In this document: piece by piece, positions 16,392-23,868 of the stretch | Position numbering within the stretch: the first letter of the stretch is position 1 | Layout of the letters: every line of letters begins with the position of its first letter | Source: UMGS1889 sp900556055 | GTDB taxonomy: Bacteria > Bacillota > Clostridia > Oscillospirales > Ruminococcaceae | Direction: 5' to 3' | Length of the DNA: 64,000 nucleotides | NCBI GenBank assembly: GCA_902463265.1 | Contig: CABQEV010000003.1 | Location: forward strand, 1-64,000 | Made by a program: the position numbers and the translations under genes | The notes under the pieces: generated by a model | What the model saw: the letters and a program-made list of their open reading frames with translations, nothing else | Database searches by the model: none | Told to the model about the DNA's origin: nothing

Positions 16392-18277
16392 TGAAAAGAT
16401 ACAGAAAAACAGCGGCACTGCTGGCTGCGCTTGTTATGGTCAGCGCAGTATTAACAGGCTGTTCGGGAAATGAAAATAGAAATACATCAAAAGAAACTGA
16501 AAATTCCTCAATTATTAACGTTTCAAATATAAATGAGCAGAATATCAGCGATATTACCGATGTAAAATGCACGATAACCCTTTCAGACAGCGGAATAAGC
16601 TGCGACGGAAAGGGTGCGGAGGCTGAAGGAAGCACCCTGAAAATAACCGAAGCAGGCGATTATCATATAAGCGGAGAGCTGTCCGACGGAAGAATATGCA
16701 TTGAAGCGGACGAAAATTTCAAAGTAAGGCTTATACTGAGCGGCGTTTCGGTAAGCTCGTCCACATCATCTGCGATATCTGCCGAAAACGGAGCTTCTGT
16801 GACACTTCTGCTTGCCGACGGAACATCAAACACATTCTCCGACACATCCGGATATGCCGAGGACGACAAGTGCGATGCCTGCATATACGCAAAAGGCAGT
16901 CTGACAATATCAGGCGCAGGCTCGCTTGACGTGACGGGAAACTCAGACCACGGAATACATTCAAAGGGTACGGTCACAATAGAAAGCGGAAATATTTCCG
17001 TGATATCTGCAAATGACGGAATAAAGGGCAAGGGCGCTGTGAATATCTCCAACGGAACAATAAGCGTCACCTCCGCAGGCGATGCAATATGCGCAAACAA
17101 TTCCGACGAAGGCATGGGAACGATCGACATAAGCGGCGGCGAATTCACGATAGTATCGGGCGGCGGCGCAGCAAATGCACCCGCAAAAAAGAATGAACCT
17201 TTCGGCAGGAGCGACGCTTCCGATGAGGACAGCACATCATCAAAGGGCATAAAATCGCAGGGAAATCTGACGATCACAGGCGGAAAATTCACAATGGACT
17301 GCTGTGATGACTCATTCCATTCCAATTCGGATCTCACCGTAAGCGGCGGCGAATTTGCCATAGCAACAGGCGACGACGCATTCCACGCAGACAGCGCACT
17401 TGTAATGGACAGCGGAAAAGGCGAAATATCCAAATGCTATGAGGGCTTCGAGGGAATGACAGTCACAGTGAACGGCGGCGAATGGAGCATCACCGCATCC
17501 GATGACGGCATAAATGCCGCAGACGGCAGCAGCTCGGGCGGACAGCCGTTTGCCGCAAACGAAAACACATACATCGAGATAAACGGCGGAACTATATATG
17601 TAAATGCCGGCGGTGATGGTATTGATACAAACGGAGATCTCACAATAAACGGCGGGATTGTCAGCGTTGACGGCCCGACAACAGGCGCAGACGGCGCACT
17701 TGATTTCGACGGAACAGGCATCGTGAACGGCGGAACTTTGTATGCCGCAGGTTCTTCGGCAATGGCACAGACTCCAACCAATTCTTCCGAACAGTACACA
17801 CTTGCACTGTTTTTCACGTCCGCAAGAGAGGGCGGAACAAAGATCACACTGAAAAATTCAGACGGTTCGGAAATATTCTCATGCACACCGTCCAAAAACT
17901 ATGAAACGCTCGTCATCTCAACGGCAGAGCTTGCGGAAAACAGCGAAATTACCGTGTTTGAGAATGATACGGAGCTTTGCACGGTGACATTATCGGGCAA
18001 GGTCACAAAGATAAATGAAAGCGGCGAAGCAGTTTCGGGCGGATTCGGCGGCTTTGGCGGCGGACAAGGCGGTGGTTTCGGAGGCGGATTCGGCGGTGAA
18101 AAGCCGCAGCGTCCCGACGGAGAAGCTCCCGAAATGCCCGAAGGCGGATTTGATAATGGTGAAATGCCGCAGCCTCCCGAGGGTTTCGGAAACGGCGAAC
18201 GTCCCGAAATGCCGAACGGCGAAAAACCAGGCGGAACAACTTCTCGGACCGAAAGCGAAGCATCGGCATCAGCATAA
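16391..18277 (+). CDS. Cthe_2159-type carbohydrate-binding beta-helix lipoprotein
   Basis: A 628-residue exported lipoprotein; the ATG at 16391 shares its A with the stop of DUF4956. Signal peptide with lipobox VLTGCSG (residues about 19-25). Residues 70-480 contain many repeated ISGGxFTIxxGDDAxHADxxL-like turns, the pattern of the right-handed beta-helix, calcium-binding Cthe_2159 family. The tail (about 560-628) is Gly-rich, then Pro/Glu/Gly-rich (GGFGGGQGGGFGG, EMPEGGFDNG), probably wall-spanning or disordered. Such proteins bind acidic polysaccharides in characterised relatives. Third gene of the VTC operon. Followed by a strong terminator. Confidence 0.85.
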   Translation: MKRYRKTAALLAALVMVSAVLTGCSGNENRNTSKETENSSIINVSNINEQNISDITDVKCTITLSDSGISCDGKGAEAEGSTLKITEAGDYHISGELSDGRICIEADENFKVRLILSGVSVSSSTSSAISAENGASVTLLLADGTSNTFSDTSGYAEDDKCDACIYAKGSLTISGAGSLDVTGNSDHGIHSKGTVTIESGNISVISANDGIKGKGAVNISNGTISVTSAGDAICANNSDEGMGTIDISGGEFTIVSGGGAANAPAKKNEPFGRSDASDEDSTSSKGIKSQGNLTITGGKFTMDCCDDSFHSNSDLTVSGGEFAIATGDDAFHADSALVMDSGKGEISKCYEGFEGMTVTVNGGEWSITASDDGINAADGSSSGGQPFAANENTYIEINGGTIYVNAGGDGIDTNGDLTINGGIVSVDGPTTGADGALDFDGTGIVNGGTLYAAGSSAMAQTPTNSSEQYTLALFFTSAREGGTKITLKNSDGSEIFSCTPSKNYETLVISTAELAENSEITVFENDTELCTVTLSGKVTKINESGEAVSGGFGGFGGGQGGGFGGGFGGEKPQRPDGEAPEMPEGGFDNGEMPQPPEGFGNGERPEMPNGEKPGGTTSRTESEASASA

Positions 18278-18319
18278 AAAAGATCAGCTGTACAGCAAAA
18301 TGTACGGCTGATCTTTTTA
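18276..18319. terminator. Bidirectional terminator
   Basis: AAAAAGATCAGCTGTACA pairs with TGTACGGCTGATCTTTTT. It ends the VTC operon on the plus strand and lies just past the stop of trmB on the minus strand. Confidence 0.88.
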
Positions 18320-18339
18320 CTATATGTCCGATAAATCGG

Positions 18340-19029
18340 TCAGTTGTTTTCCGCTTTTTCAGGAAGATCCGACTTGACAGCGATAAGAAACTTGATGTTT
18401 TTGCCCTCTTCCGAGAACATTTTCTCATGCTCGGTCATGATGTTGTATTCATATCCCGAGTTGTGCAGATCGCGGGTGATGTACTTTATCTCAAAGCCTG
18501 CCTCAGCAAAATATTCGAGCGACTCCTCAAAAAGCTCGTCATCATCGGTCTTGAAGTGGATCTCACAGCCGTCCTTGAGAATGGGGCGGTACTGCATAAG
18601 CTGGCGTGTGTGTGTCAGACGGCGCTTTTTGTGTCCCTTTTTCGGCCATGGATTGCAGAAGTTTATGTAGATGCGGTCTATGCTGCCCTCGTCCATCTCA
18701 GCGGTCGAAAGCATCTCGATGTTCTGCGACATGATCCTGAGATTATCGGCAGGATCGCGTCCTGAACCCTCAAAGGTCTTTTCGATGGTTCGCCTTGCAA
18801 CGCCCAGCATATCGCTTTTTATGTCCATTGCAATGAAATTTATCTCGGGGTGCATAAGCGCGAACTGAGCCGCAAACCAGCCCTTTCCGCAGCCGAGTTC
18901 AAGGTAAACGGGCGCATCGGGGTTCGGGAAAAGCATGTCCCACTTGCCTTTAAGCTCGCAGGGACGGGGAATATAATAGGGGCAGACATCCAGCTCAGGC
19001 TGTGCCCACTTTTTCTTACGAATTCTCAT
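18340..19029 (-). CDS. trmB: tRNA (guanine46-N7)-methyltransferase
   Basis: A 229-residue SAM-dependent methyltransferase of the TrmB family. SAM site YLELGCGKGWFAAQFA; catalytic and tRNA-contact blocks INFCNPWPKKGHKKRRLT and HFKTDDDELFEESL. I take the inner ATG at 19029 because GAGGAG lies eight bases upstream, rather than an ATG 15 bases earlier. Makes m7G46 in the tRNA variable loop. Own promoter at 19064-19092. Confidence 0.94.
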   Translation of the reverse strand: MRIRKKKWAQPELDVCPYYIPRPCELKGKWDMLFPNPDAPVYLELGCGKGWFAAQFALMHPEINFIAMDIKSDMLGVARRTIEKTFEGSGRDPADNLRIMSQNIEMLSTAEMDEGSIDRIYINFCNPWPKKGHKKRRLTHTRQLMQYRPILKDGCEIHFKTDDDELFEESLEYFAEAGFEIKYITRDLHNSGYEYNIMTEHEKMFSEEGKNIKFLIAVKSDLPEKAENN

Positions 19030-19063
19030 GTAAAATCTCCTCAAAAAAATGATGTTTCAATCA

Positions 19064-19092
19064 ATTATACTGTAAAATACGGCTTTTGTCAA
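19064..19092 (-). promoter_or_regulatory. Sigma-A-type promoter of trmB
   Basis: On the minus strand TTGACA, 17 bases, TATAAT, about 35 bases before the start codon. Confidence 0.8.
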
Positions 19093-19106
19093 TGTTTTGC
19101 ATTTTA

Positions 19107-19241
19107 TTTTTTATGATTTTACTTTGAAAAATGCACCGCTTTTCCGTCAAGCATCGGCTTTTGATATTATCGGTGCTTTCTTCTCATGGTGCTATGGTGA
19201 TATTCATAAGCCTTTGTGTCGTGCTGTCGGGGATAGAATGC
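19107..19241 (+). repeat. 137-bp intergenic repeat, copy 3 (most diverged)
   Basis: Begins TTTTTTATGATTTTACTTTG and ends GGGGATAGAATGCGTC. Aligns along its whole length with the copy at 14804: ACCGCTTTTCCG, GCTTTTGATAT, ATGGTGATATTCATAAGC. Lies between trmB and the divergent hydrolase gene, just before the hydrolase promoter. Confidence 0.55.
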
Positions 19242-19250
19242 GTCAGGGGG

Positions 19251-19279
19251 TTGATTATTGGCGATATGTGTGCTATGAT
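19251..19279 (+). promoter_or_regulatory. Sigma-A-type promoter of the hydrolase-YdcF pair
   Basis: TTGATT, 17 bases, TATGAT, about 38 bases before the chosen start codon. It begins only a few bases after the end of the repeat copy at 19241. Confidence 0.6.
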
Positions 19280-19316
19280 TGATACAATGAAAATCAAAAT
19301 GAAAGCAGGCGAAACA

Positions 19317-19946
19317 ATGAAATACATATTTCTTCACGGAATGGGGCAGAATCCCTCGTGCTGGGATAAAGTTTTATCCTATATGTCCGAAAAAACGGAC
19401 GCTGAATGTCCCGAATTAAGCGTATTTTGCAAGGACGGCGAATGCCTGTACGGCAGAATGTATTCGGCTTTCAGCGGCTATTGCGGCAGCTTCGGCGAAC
19501 CTGTTGTATTATGCGGACTGTCCCTCGGCGCTGTTCTTGCGCTGAATTATGCGATAGATCACCCGAACTGTGTCAGTGCGCTTATTCTGATCGCCCCGCA
19601 ATATAAAATGCCGAAGAAAATGCTTAAATTTCAGAATTTCCTGTTTCGGTTTATGCCTGAAAAACAGTTTGCCGACATTGGCATGAAGAAAAATGATTTT
19701 ATTTCGCTGACAAATTCCATGGCGGATATTGACATGACCTGCGGACTTGACAAGGTGAAATGTCCGACGCTTGTACTATGCGGCGAAAGGGACAATGTAA
19801 ACAAAAAATCAGCTGAACAGCTTTCGGAAAGGCTCTGTAATTCCAAATCGGGCATAATAAAAAATGCGGGTCATGAGGCAAATAAGGACGCTCCCAAGAA
19901 ACTTGCGGAGATGATAGAAAATTTTTTAAACGGAGATGTGAAATGA
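19317..19946 (+). CDS. Alpha/beta hydrolase
   Basis: A 209-residue protein starting at the ATG at 19317, weakly supported by GCAGGCG upstream. Near the N-terminus FLHGMGQNPSCW is the oxyanion loop; the nucleophile elbow is CGLSLGAVLA, the acid is in LCGERDNV and the His in NAGHEANKD, a complete catalytic triad. Cytosolic, substrate unknown. Overlaps the following YdcF gene by 4 bases (ATGA), so the two are co-translated. Confidence 0.85.
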   Translation: MKYIFLHGMGQNPSCWDKVLSYMSEKTDAECPELSVFCKDGECLYGRMYSAFSGYCGSFGEPVVLCGLSLGAVLALNYAIDHPNCVSALILIAPQYKMPKKMLKFQNFLFRFMPEKQFADIGMKKNDFISLTNSMADIDMTCGLDKVKCPTLVLCGERDNVNKKSAEQLSERLCNSKSGIIKNAGHEANKDAPKKLAEMIENFLNGDVK

Positions 19947-20551
19947 ATAAGCTGATATCGGATATAACGGATTTTATTTTTATAGAGGACGAGCCGTGCG
20001 GGAGCGATGTTATAATAGCTGTCGGCGGAAGTGATCCCTGCATTCCCGAAAAGGCGGCGGAGCTTTATGCAAAGAAGTATGCGCCGTATGTCATAGCGAC
20101 GGGAAAGTACAGCGTAAAGCTCGGGCATTTCAAGGGAGTGCGCAGAAAAGCCGATATATACAGCGGCGATTATGAAACGGAATGTGATTTTTACTGTGAT
20201 GTTCTGCATCGCTGCAATGTCCCGCAGAATGCTGTTATCCGTGAGGATAAGTCGGAATTTACAAGGCAGAACGCTGAATTTGCAAGGACAGCCGCCGATG
20301 AAAAGGGTATCCCTTACGGTAAAATATTGGTTGTATGCAAGAAATATCATGCTCGGAGATGCAAAATGTTCTTTTCATCGGCATTTCCCGAATCTGAGAT
20401 AAGGATAGCTGCCGTTGATGCCTGCGACAATGAGCTTGACATCACAAGGGATAACTGGTACAAGTCGGAAAAAGGGATAAAGCGTGTTATGGGCGAGCTT
20501 GCACGCTGCGGAGAACAGTTTGACTGTCATGATATACTGAAATGGAAATAA
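19943..20551 (+). CDS. YdcF/ElyC/SanA family (DUF218) protein
   Basis: A 202-residue DUF218-type protein lacking the usual membrane anchor. It shows DVIIAVGGSD at the start of the domain, the loop YAPYVIATGKYS, then NAVIREDKSEFTRQNAEF, the family's conserved acidic and Asn/Thr region, and ILVVCKKYHARRC. Members are linked to envelope or nucleotide metabolism, with no firm reaction. Co-translated with the hydrolase. Confidence 0.82.
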   Translation: MNKLISDITDFIFIEDEPCGSDVIIAVGGSDPCIPEKAAELYAKKYAPYVIATGKYSVKLGHFKGVRRKADIYSGDYETECDFYCDVLHRCNVPQNAVIREDKSEFTRQNAEFARTAADEKGIPYGKILVVCKKYHARRCKMFFSSAFPESEIRIAAVDACDNELDITRDNWYKSEKGIKRVMGELARCGEQFDCHDILKWK

Positions 20552-20586
20552 AATCTGCCTATCGAACGTTCGATAGGCAGATTTTA
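20551..20586 (+). terminator. Rho-independent terminator after the YdcF gene
   Basis: A perfect stem AAATCTGCCTATCG / CGATAGGCAGATTT with an AACGTT loop, beginning at the last base of the stop codon. Confidence 0.88.
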
Positions 20587-20596
20587 TTATAAGGAC

Positions 20597-20625
20597 TTGA
20601 CAAATGCGTTAGCATATGCTAATAT
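20597..20625 (+). promoter_or_regulatory. Promoter with palindromic operator of the TetR gene
   Basis: TTGACA, 17 bases, TAATAT. A perfect 14-base palindrome TTAGCATATGCTAA (20609-20622) covers the 3' part of the spacer and enters the -10, the expected place for an autorepressor. A second inverted repeat, AAATGAC...GTCATTT, follows at about 20629-20656 in the leader. Confidence 0.75.
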
Positions 20626-20674
20626 ATAAATGACGATTTAAATAAAAAGTCATTTAACCGAAAGTGGTGAGAAA

Positions 20675-21268
20675 ATGCCGCAGATTTTTTCAGACGAAAG
20701 AAAAAGCGAAATAAGGAAGCAGCTTATCCGTGAGGGAAGGCAGATGATGCTTGAACGGGGGATAACCGGAATGAACATCGAGGAGCTTGCATTTTCCGCA
20801 GGCATCGCAAAGGGAACATTCTACAACTTTTTCCCGTCAAAACAGAAATTCATTCTTGAGATCTGCTATGATTATGAGCATGAAAAGATTGACCGCCTGA
20901 GGGAGCTTACAAAAGACAAGAAGGGACAGCTTTCCGCCGACGAGATGCTTGAATGGTACAAAACACTTTACATCAGGGAAGAAAATCCGCTGTTCGGCAT
21001 AAGCAGAAGGGATATGGAATGGCTGAGAAAGAAGATACCTCCCGAGGAGCTTTTTCGTCCCGAGCTTGACATTGAAACGGGAAAGCTTATAATCTCAATG
21101 CTCAAAGACGCACGAAGTGACATTGATTACAGAGTTCTTGCAAATTTTCCGAAAATGATAGAGCTTGCCATTCAGAACAGCGACAGTCTGCACAGCGAAG
21201 TTCTTGACGTGAATTTTCAAATGATAATCGGGCTTATGAAAAGCTATGTTACAGGCGAAAGGAATTGA
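20675..21268 (+). CDS. TetR/AcrR family transcriptional regulator
   Basis: A 197-residue regulator. The N-terminal helix-turn-helix is IEELAFSAGIAKGTFYNFFP near residue 30-50, followed by SKQKFI; the helical C-terminal ligand domain is not assignable. AAAGTGGTGAGAAA precedes the ATG. It lies directly upstream of a small membrane protein and has a palindrome over its own promoter, so negative autoregulation of the pair is likely. Confidence 0.9.
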   Translation: MPQIFSDERKSEIRKQLIREGRQMMLERGITGMNIEELAFSAGIAKGTFYNFFPSKQKFILEICYDYEHEKIDRLRELTKDKKGQLSADEMLEWYKTLYIREENPLFGISRRDMEWLRKKIPPEELFRPELDIETGKLIISMLKDARSDIDYRVLANFPKMIELAIQNSDSLHSEVLDVNFQMIIGLMKSYVTGERN

Positions 21269-21273
21269 TATTT

Positions 21274-21783
21274 ATGGTACTGAAAGTATTGATCGAAACT
21301 ATTATCGTAACACTCCTGTTTGAGGGATTTGTTGTTGCTGTGATACTCAAAAAGGGACCTATGTTTATGATAAGCGACTATCCTCCCGCAATAAAGAAGC
21401 GTGTTGTTGAGCTTGGCATGATGCCCGATGAAAAGCAGATCGCAAAGGAAGGCAGGATCAATGATATCATAGGATTTACGCTGATGGCGGTGCTTTATCT
21501 TGTGCCGATAATCGTGATAAACGGCGAGAGGACATTCCTGCCCGCATTTATTCAGAGCTACATATTCGGAAATGCTATCTCATGGTTCGATGCGCTTGTT
21601 CTCGACTGCTTATGGTTCTGTCATTCCAAATTCTGCGTGATAAAGGGTACTGAGGACATGACTGAGGAATATAAGGATTACCGGTTCCATATCAAATTTG
21701 CCGTTCAGGGAATAGTTCTGCTGGCTGTGCCGTCTGCAATAATCGGCGGCATAACCGCTCTAGTCGGACTCATTTTAAAGTAA
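21274..21783 (+). CDS. Small integral membrane protein in a TetR operon
   Basis: A 169-residue protein with about four membrane helices (residues 1-25, 65-85, 95-125, 140-168). I take the ATG at 21274 with GAAAGGA ten bases upstream; a TTG at 21265 would overlap the TetR stop. Family not recognised. The charged loop KKRVVELGMMPDEKQIAKEG lies between the first two helices. Expected to be the target of the adjacent TetR regulator, perhaps transport or stress related. Confidence 0.75.
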   Translation: MVLKVLIETIIVTLLFEGFVVAVILKKGPMFMISDYPPAIKKRVVELGMMPDEKQIAKEGRINDIIGFTLMAVLYLVPIIVINGERTFLPAFIQSYIFGNAISWFDALVLDCLWFCHSKFCVIKGTEDMTEEYKDYRFHIKFAVQGIVLLAVPSAIIGGITALVGLILK

Positions 21784-21799
21784 TTTTTTCCTGCCTTCC

Positions 21800-21838
21800 G
21801 GCACTGCTGCCGACTTTTTTTGGTGCAGTGCCGTTTTT
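21800..21838 (+). terminator. Rho-independent terminator
   Basis: GGCACTGC pairs with GCAGTGCC, followed by GTTTTTGTG; it closes the TetR operon. Confidence 0.8.
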
Positions 21839-21896
21839 GTGTGATTTTTGTCATAAAGTCCGATTTGCTTTGATGAATTATGTGGTATATTAACGC

Positions 21897-21925
21897 TTTA
21901 CATTGAGCGCTGAATGTGGTATAAT
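21897..21925 (+). promoter_or_regulatory. Sigma-A-type promoter of rimO-pgsA
   Basis: TTTACA, 17 bases, TATAAT, about 37 bases before the rimO ATG. Confidence 0.75.
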
Positions 21926-21962
21926 AATAGAATAAATATTCAAGCGATTGGAGATTGGTAAA

Positions 21963-23306
21963 ATGCCGTTTAGCGTAGGAATGGTTTCTCTCGGATGTTC
22001 AAAAAATCAGGTCGATGCGGAGAGAATGCTATATAAGATCAAGGAGGCAGGTCACAGGCTCGTAGGCGATGCCGCACTTGCGGATATTGCGATAATCAAT
22101 ACCTGTGGATTTATTCAGTCCGCAAAGGAAGAGGCTATCGAAACTATCCTCGAATTTGCCGAGCTGAAAAAAGAGGGAAGAATAAAGAAGATCATCATTA
22201 CGGGATGTCTCGCTGAGCGTTACCGTGAGGAGATCCTCAAAGAGATACCCGAAGCAGACGGCGTTATCGGCATAGGCTGCAACGATGATATAGTTTCCAT
22301 CATTGATGAGATCGAAAAGGGCGAAACGGTAGTGCGTTTCGATAAAAAGGAAAATCTCTCGGTCAAGGGTGAGCGTGTGCAGACAACACTTCCGTTTTTC
22401 GCATACCTCAAGATCGCTGAGGGCTGTTCAAACTGCTGTACATACTGCGCTATCCCGCAGATCAGAGGAAAGTACAGAAGCGTACCTATGGAGGATGTTA
22501 TCGCAGAGGCAAAGGGGCTTGCGGAAAGCGGCGTAAGAGAGCTTATCGTTATCGCTCAGGATTCCACACGCTACGGTCAGGATCTATACGGAAAGCTCAT
22601 GCTCCCCGAACTGCTGAAAAAGCTCTGTGAGATAGATGAGCTGAAGTGGATAAGAGTTCTTTACTGCTATCCCGAGCGCATCACAGACGAGCTTCTTCAC
22701 GTTATGGCAAGCGAAGAAAAGATCGTCAAGTACATGGATATACCTATCCAGCACTGCAACGGCGAGATATTAAAGCGCATGAACAGATCCGGCGATAACG
22801 AATCGCTCAGGAAGCTTATGGCACATATCCGTGAGGAGGTTCCCGGAATTATCCTCAGAACCACGCTGATAACAGGCTTCCCGGGCGAAACAGAGGAGCA
22901 GTTTGAAGAGCTTGCTGAGTTCGTCAGGGACGTGAAGTTTGACCGCCTCGGCTGTTTCCCGTATTCCGCTGAGGAGGATACTCCCGCTGCGTCGTTCGAT
23001 GGTCAGATCGACGATGAGGTGAAGGAGCATCGTGCGGATATTATAATGGAAGAGCAGATGAGAGTCGTTGACCGCAAGAATGTTGAGCTGAGAGGAAAAG
23101 TCCTCGAAGTCGTTACTGAGGGCTACGACCGCTACGGCGACTGCTATTTCGGAAGAAGTGCTATGGATGCGCCCGATATCGACGGAAAGATCTTCTTTAA
23201 GTCGCCCGACCGCAAGCTTGTTATAGGAAAGTTTGTGAATGTCCGCATTGACGATATTCTTGATTATGATCTGATAGGAGAGAGAACCGATGAACCTGCC
23301 GAATAA
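21963..23306 (+). CDS. rimO: Ribosomal protein uS12 methylthiotransferase
   Basis: A 447-residue radical SAM enzyme that methylthiolates an Asp of ribosomal protein S12. Order: MTTase N-terminal domain with SLGCSKNQVD, INTCGFI and TGCLAERY (three Cys for the auxiliary cluster), radical SAM motif CSNCCTYC (CxxxCxxC) near residue 150, then a C-terminal TRAM domain. VGMVSLGCSKNQVDAERM separates RimO from MiaB. Start at the ATG at 21963, nine bases after GGAG. Overlaps pgsA by 17 bases. Confidence 0.94.
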   Translation: MPFSVGMVSLGCSKNQVDAERMLYKIKEAGHRLVGDAALADIAIINTCGFIQSAKEEAIETILEFAELKKEGRIKKIIITGCLAERYREEILKEIPEADGVIGIGCNDDIVSIIDEIEKGETVVRFDKKENLSVKGERVQTTLPFFAYLKIAEGCSNCCTYCAIPQIRGKYRSVPMEDVIAEAKGLAESGVRELIVIAQDSTRYGQDLYGKLMLPELLKKLCEIDELKWIRVLYCYPERITDELLHVMASEEKIVKYMDIPIQHCNGEILKRMNRSGDNESLRKLMAHIREEVPGIILRTTLITGFPGETEEQFEELAEFVRDVKFDRLGCFPYSAEEDTPAASFDGQIDDEVKEHRADIIMEEQMRVVDRKNVELRGKVLEVVTEGYDRYGDCYFGRSAMDAPDIDGKIFFKSPDRKLVIGKFVNVRIDDILDYDLIGERTDEPAE

Positions 23307-23841
23307 GCTCACTATAATCAGGGTTATACTTGTTCCGTTTTTTCTGCTTTTCCTGCTGGTGGACTCAATACCGTGCAATTATCTGCTGGCATTTGTTGTT
23401 TTTGCGATTGCTTCGATAACAGATGCACTTGACGGACATATTGCAAGAAGCAGAAATCTTATCACGGATTTCGGAAAATTTCTCGATCCGCTTGCCGATA
23501 AGGTGCTGGTAATGGCAGCGCTTGTCGGATTTATCGAATGCGGATTTATCGGCGCTGTTCCTGTAATAATCATTCTCGCAAGAGAATTCATGGTTTCGGG
23601 ACTCCGCCTTGTTACCGCAAAGGAAGGCGTTGTTGTTGCCGCAGGCATCTGGGGCAAGCTTAAAACAGCGTTTACAATGGTCGCAATAATCGCTATCCTT
23701 CTTATGGCGCAGTTCGTTCCGGGATTTTCTCATTTCGGACTTGTCTGTGACATACTTATCTGGATATCGGCAGTACTTACGATAATTTCAGGCTGCGTTT
23801 ATCTCAAGGGATATGCAAAATACATAGATCCCTCGAAATAG
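23290..23841 (+). CDS. pgsA: CDP-diacylglycerol-glycerol-3-phosphate 3-phosphatidyltransferase
   Basis: A 183-residue integral membrane enzyme that makes phosphatidylglycerophosphate. The CDP-alcohol phosphotransferase motif is complete: DALDGHIAR, then GKFLDPLADK with the last catalytic Asp. About five or six helices; N-terminus MNLPNKLTIIRV is typical of PgsA. Overlaps rimO by 17 bases and has AGGAGAGA upstream. Confidence 0.94.
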   Translation: MNLPNKLTIIRVILVPFFLLFLLVDSIPCNYLLAFVVFAIASITDALDGHIARSRNLITDFGKFLDPLADKVLVMAALVGFIECGFIGAVPVIIILAREFMVSGLRLVTAKEGVVVAAGIWGKLKTAFTMVAIIAILLMAQFVPGFSHFGLVCDILIWISAVLTIISGCVYLKGYAKYIDPSK

Positions 23842-23868
23842 CGTCCTTTTTGAAAAGGGGGCATATCA

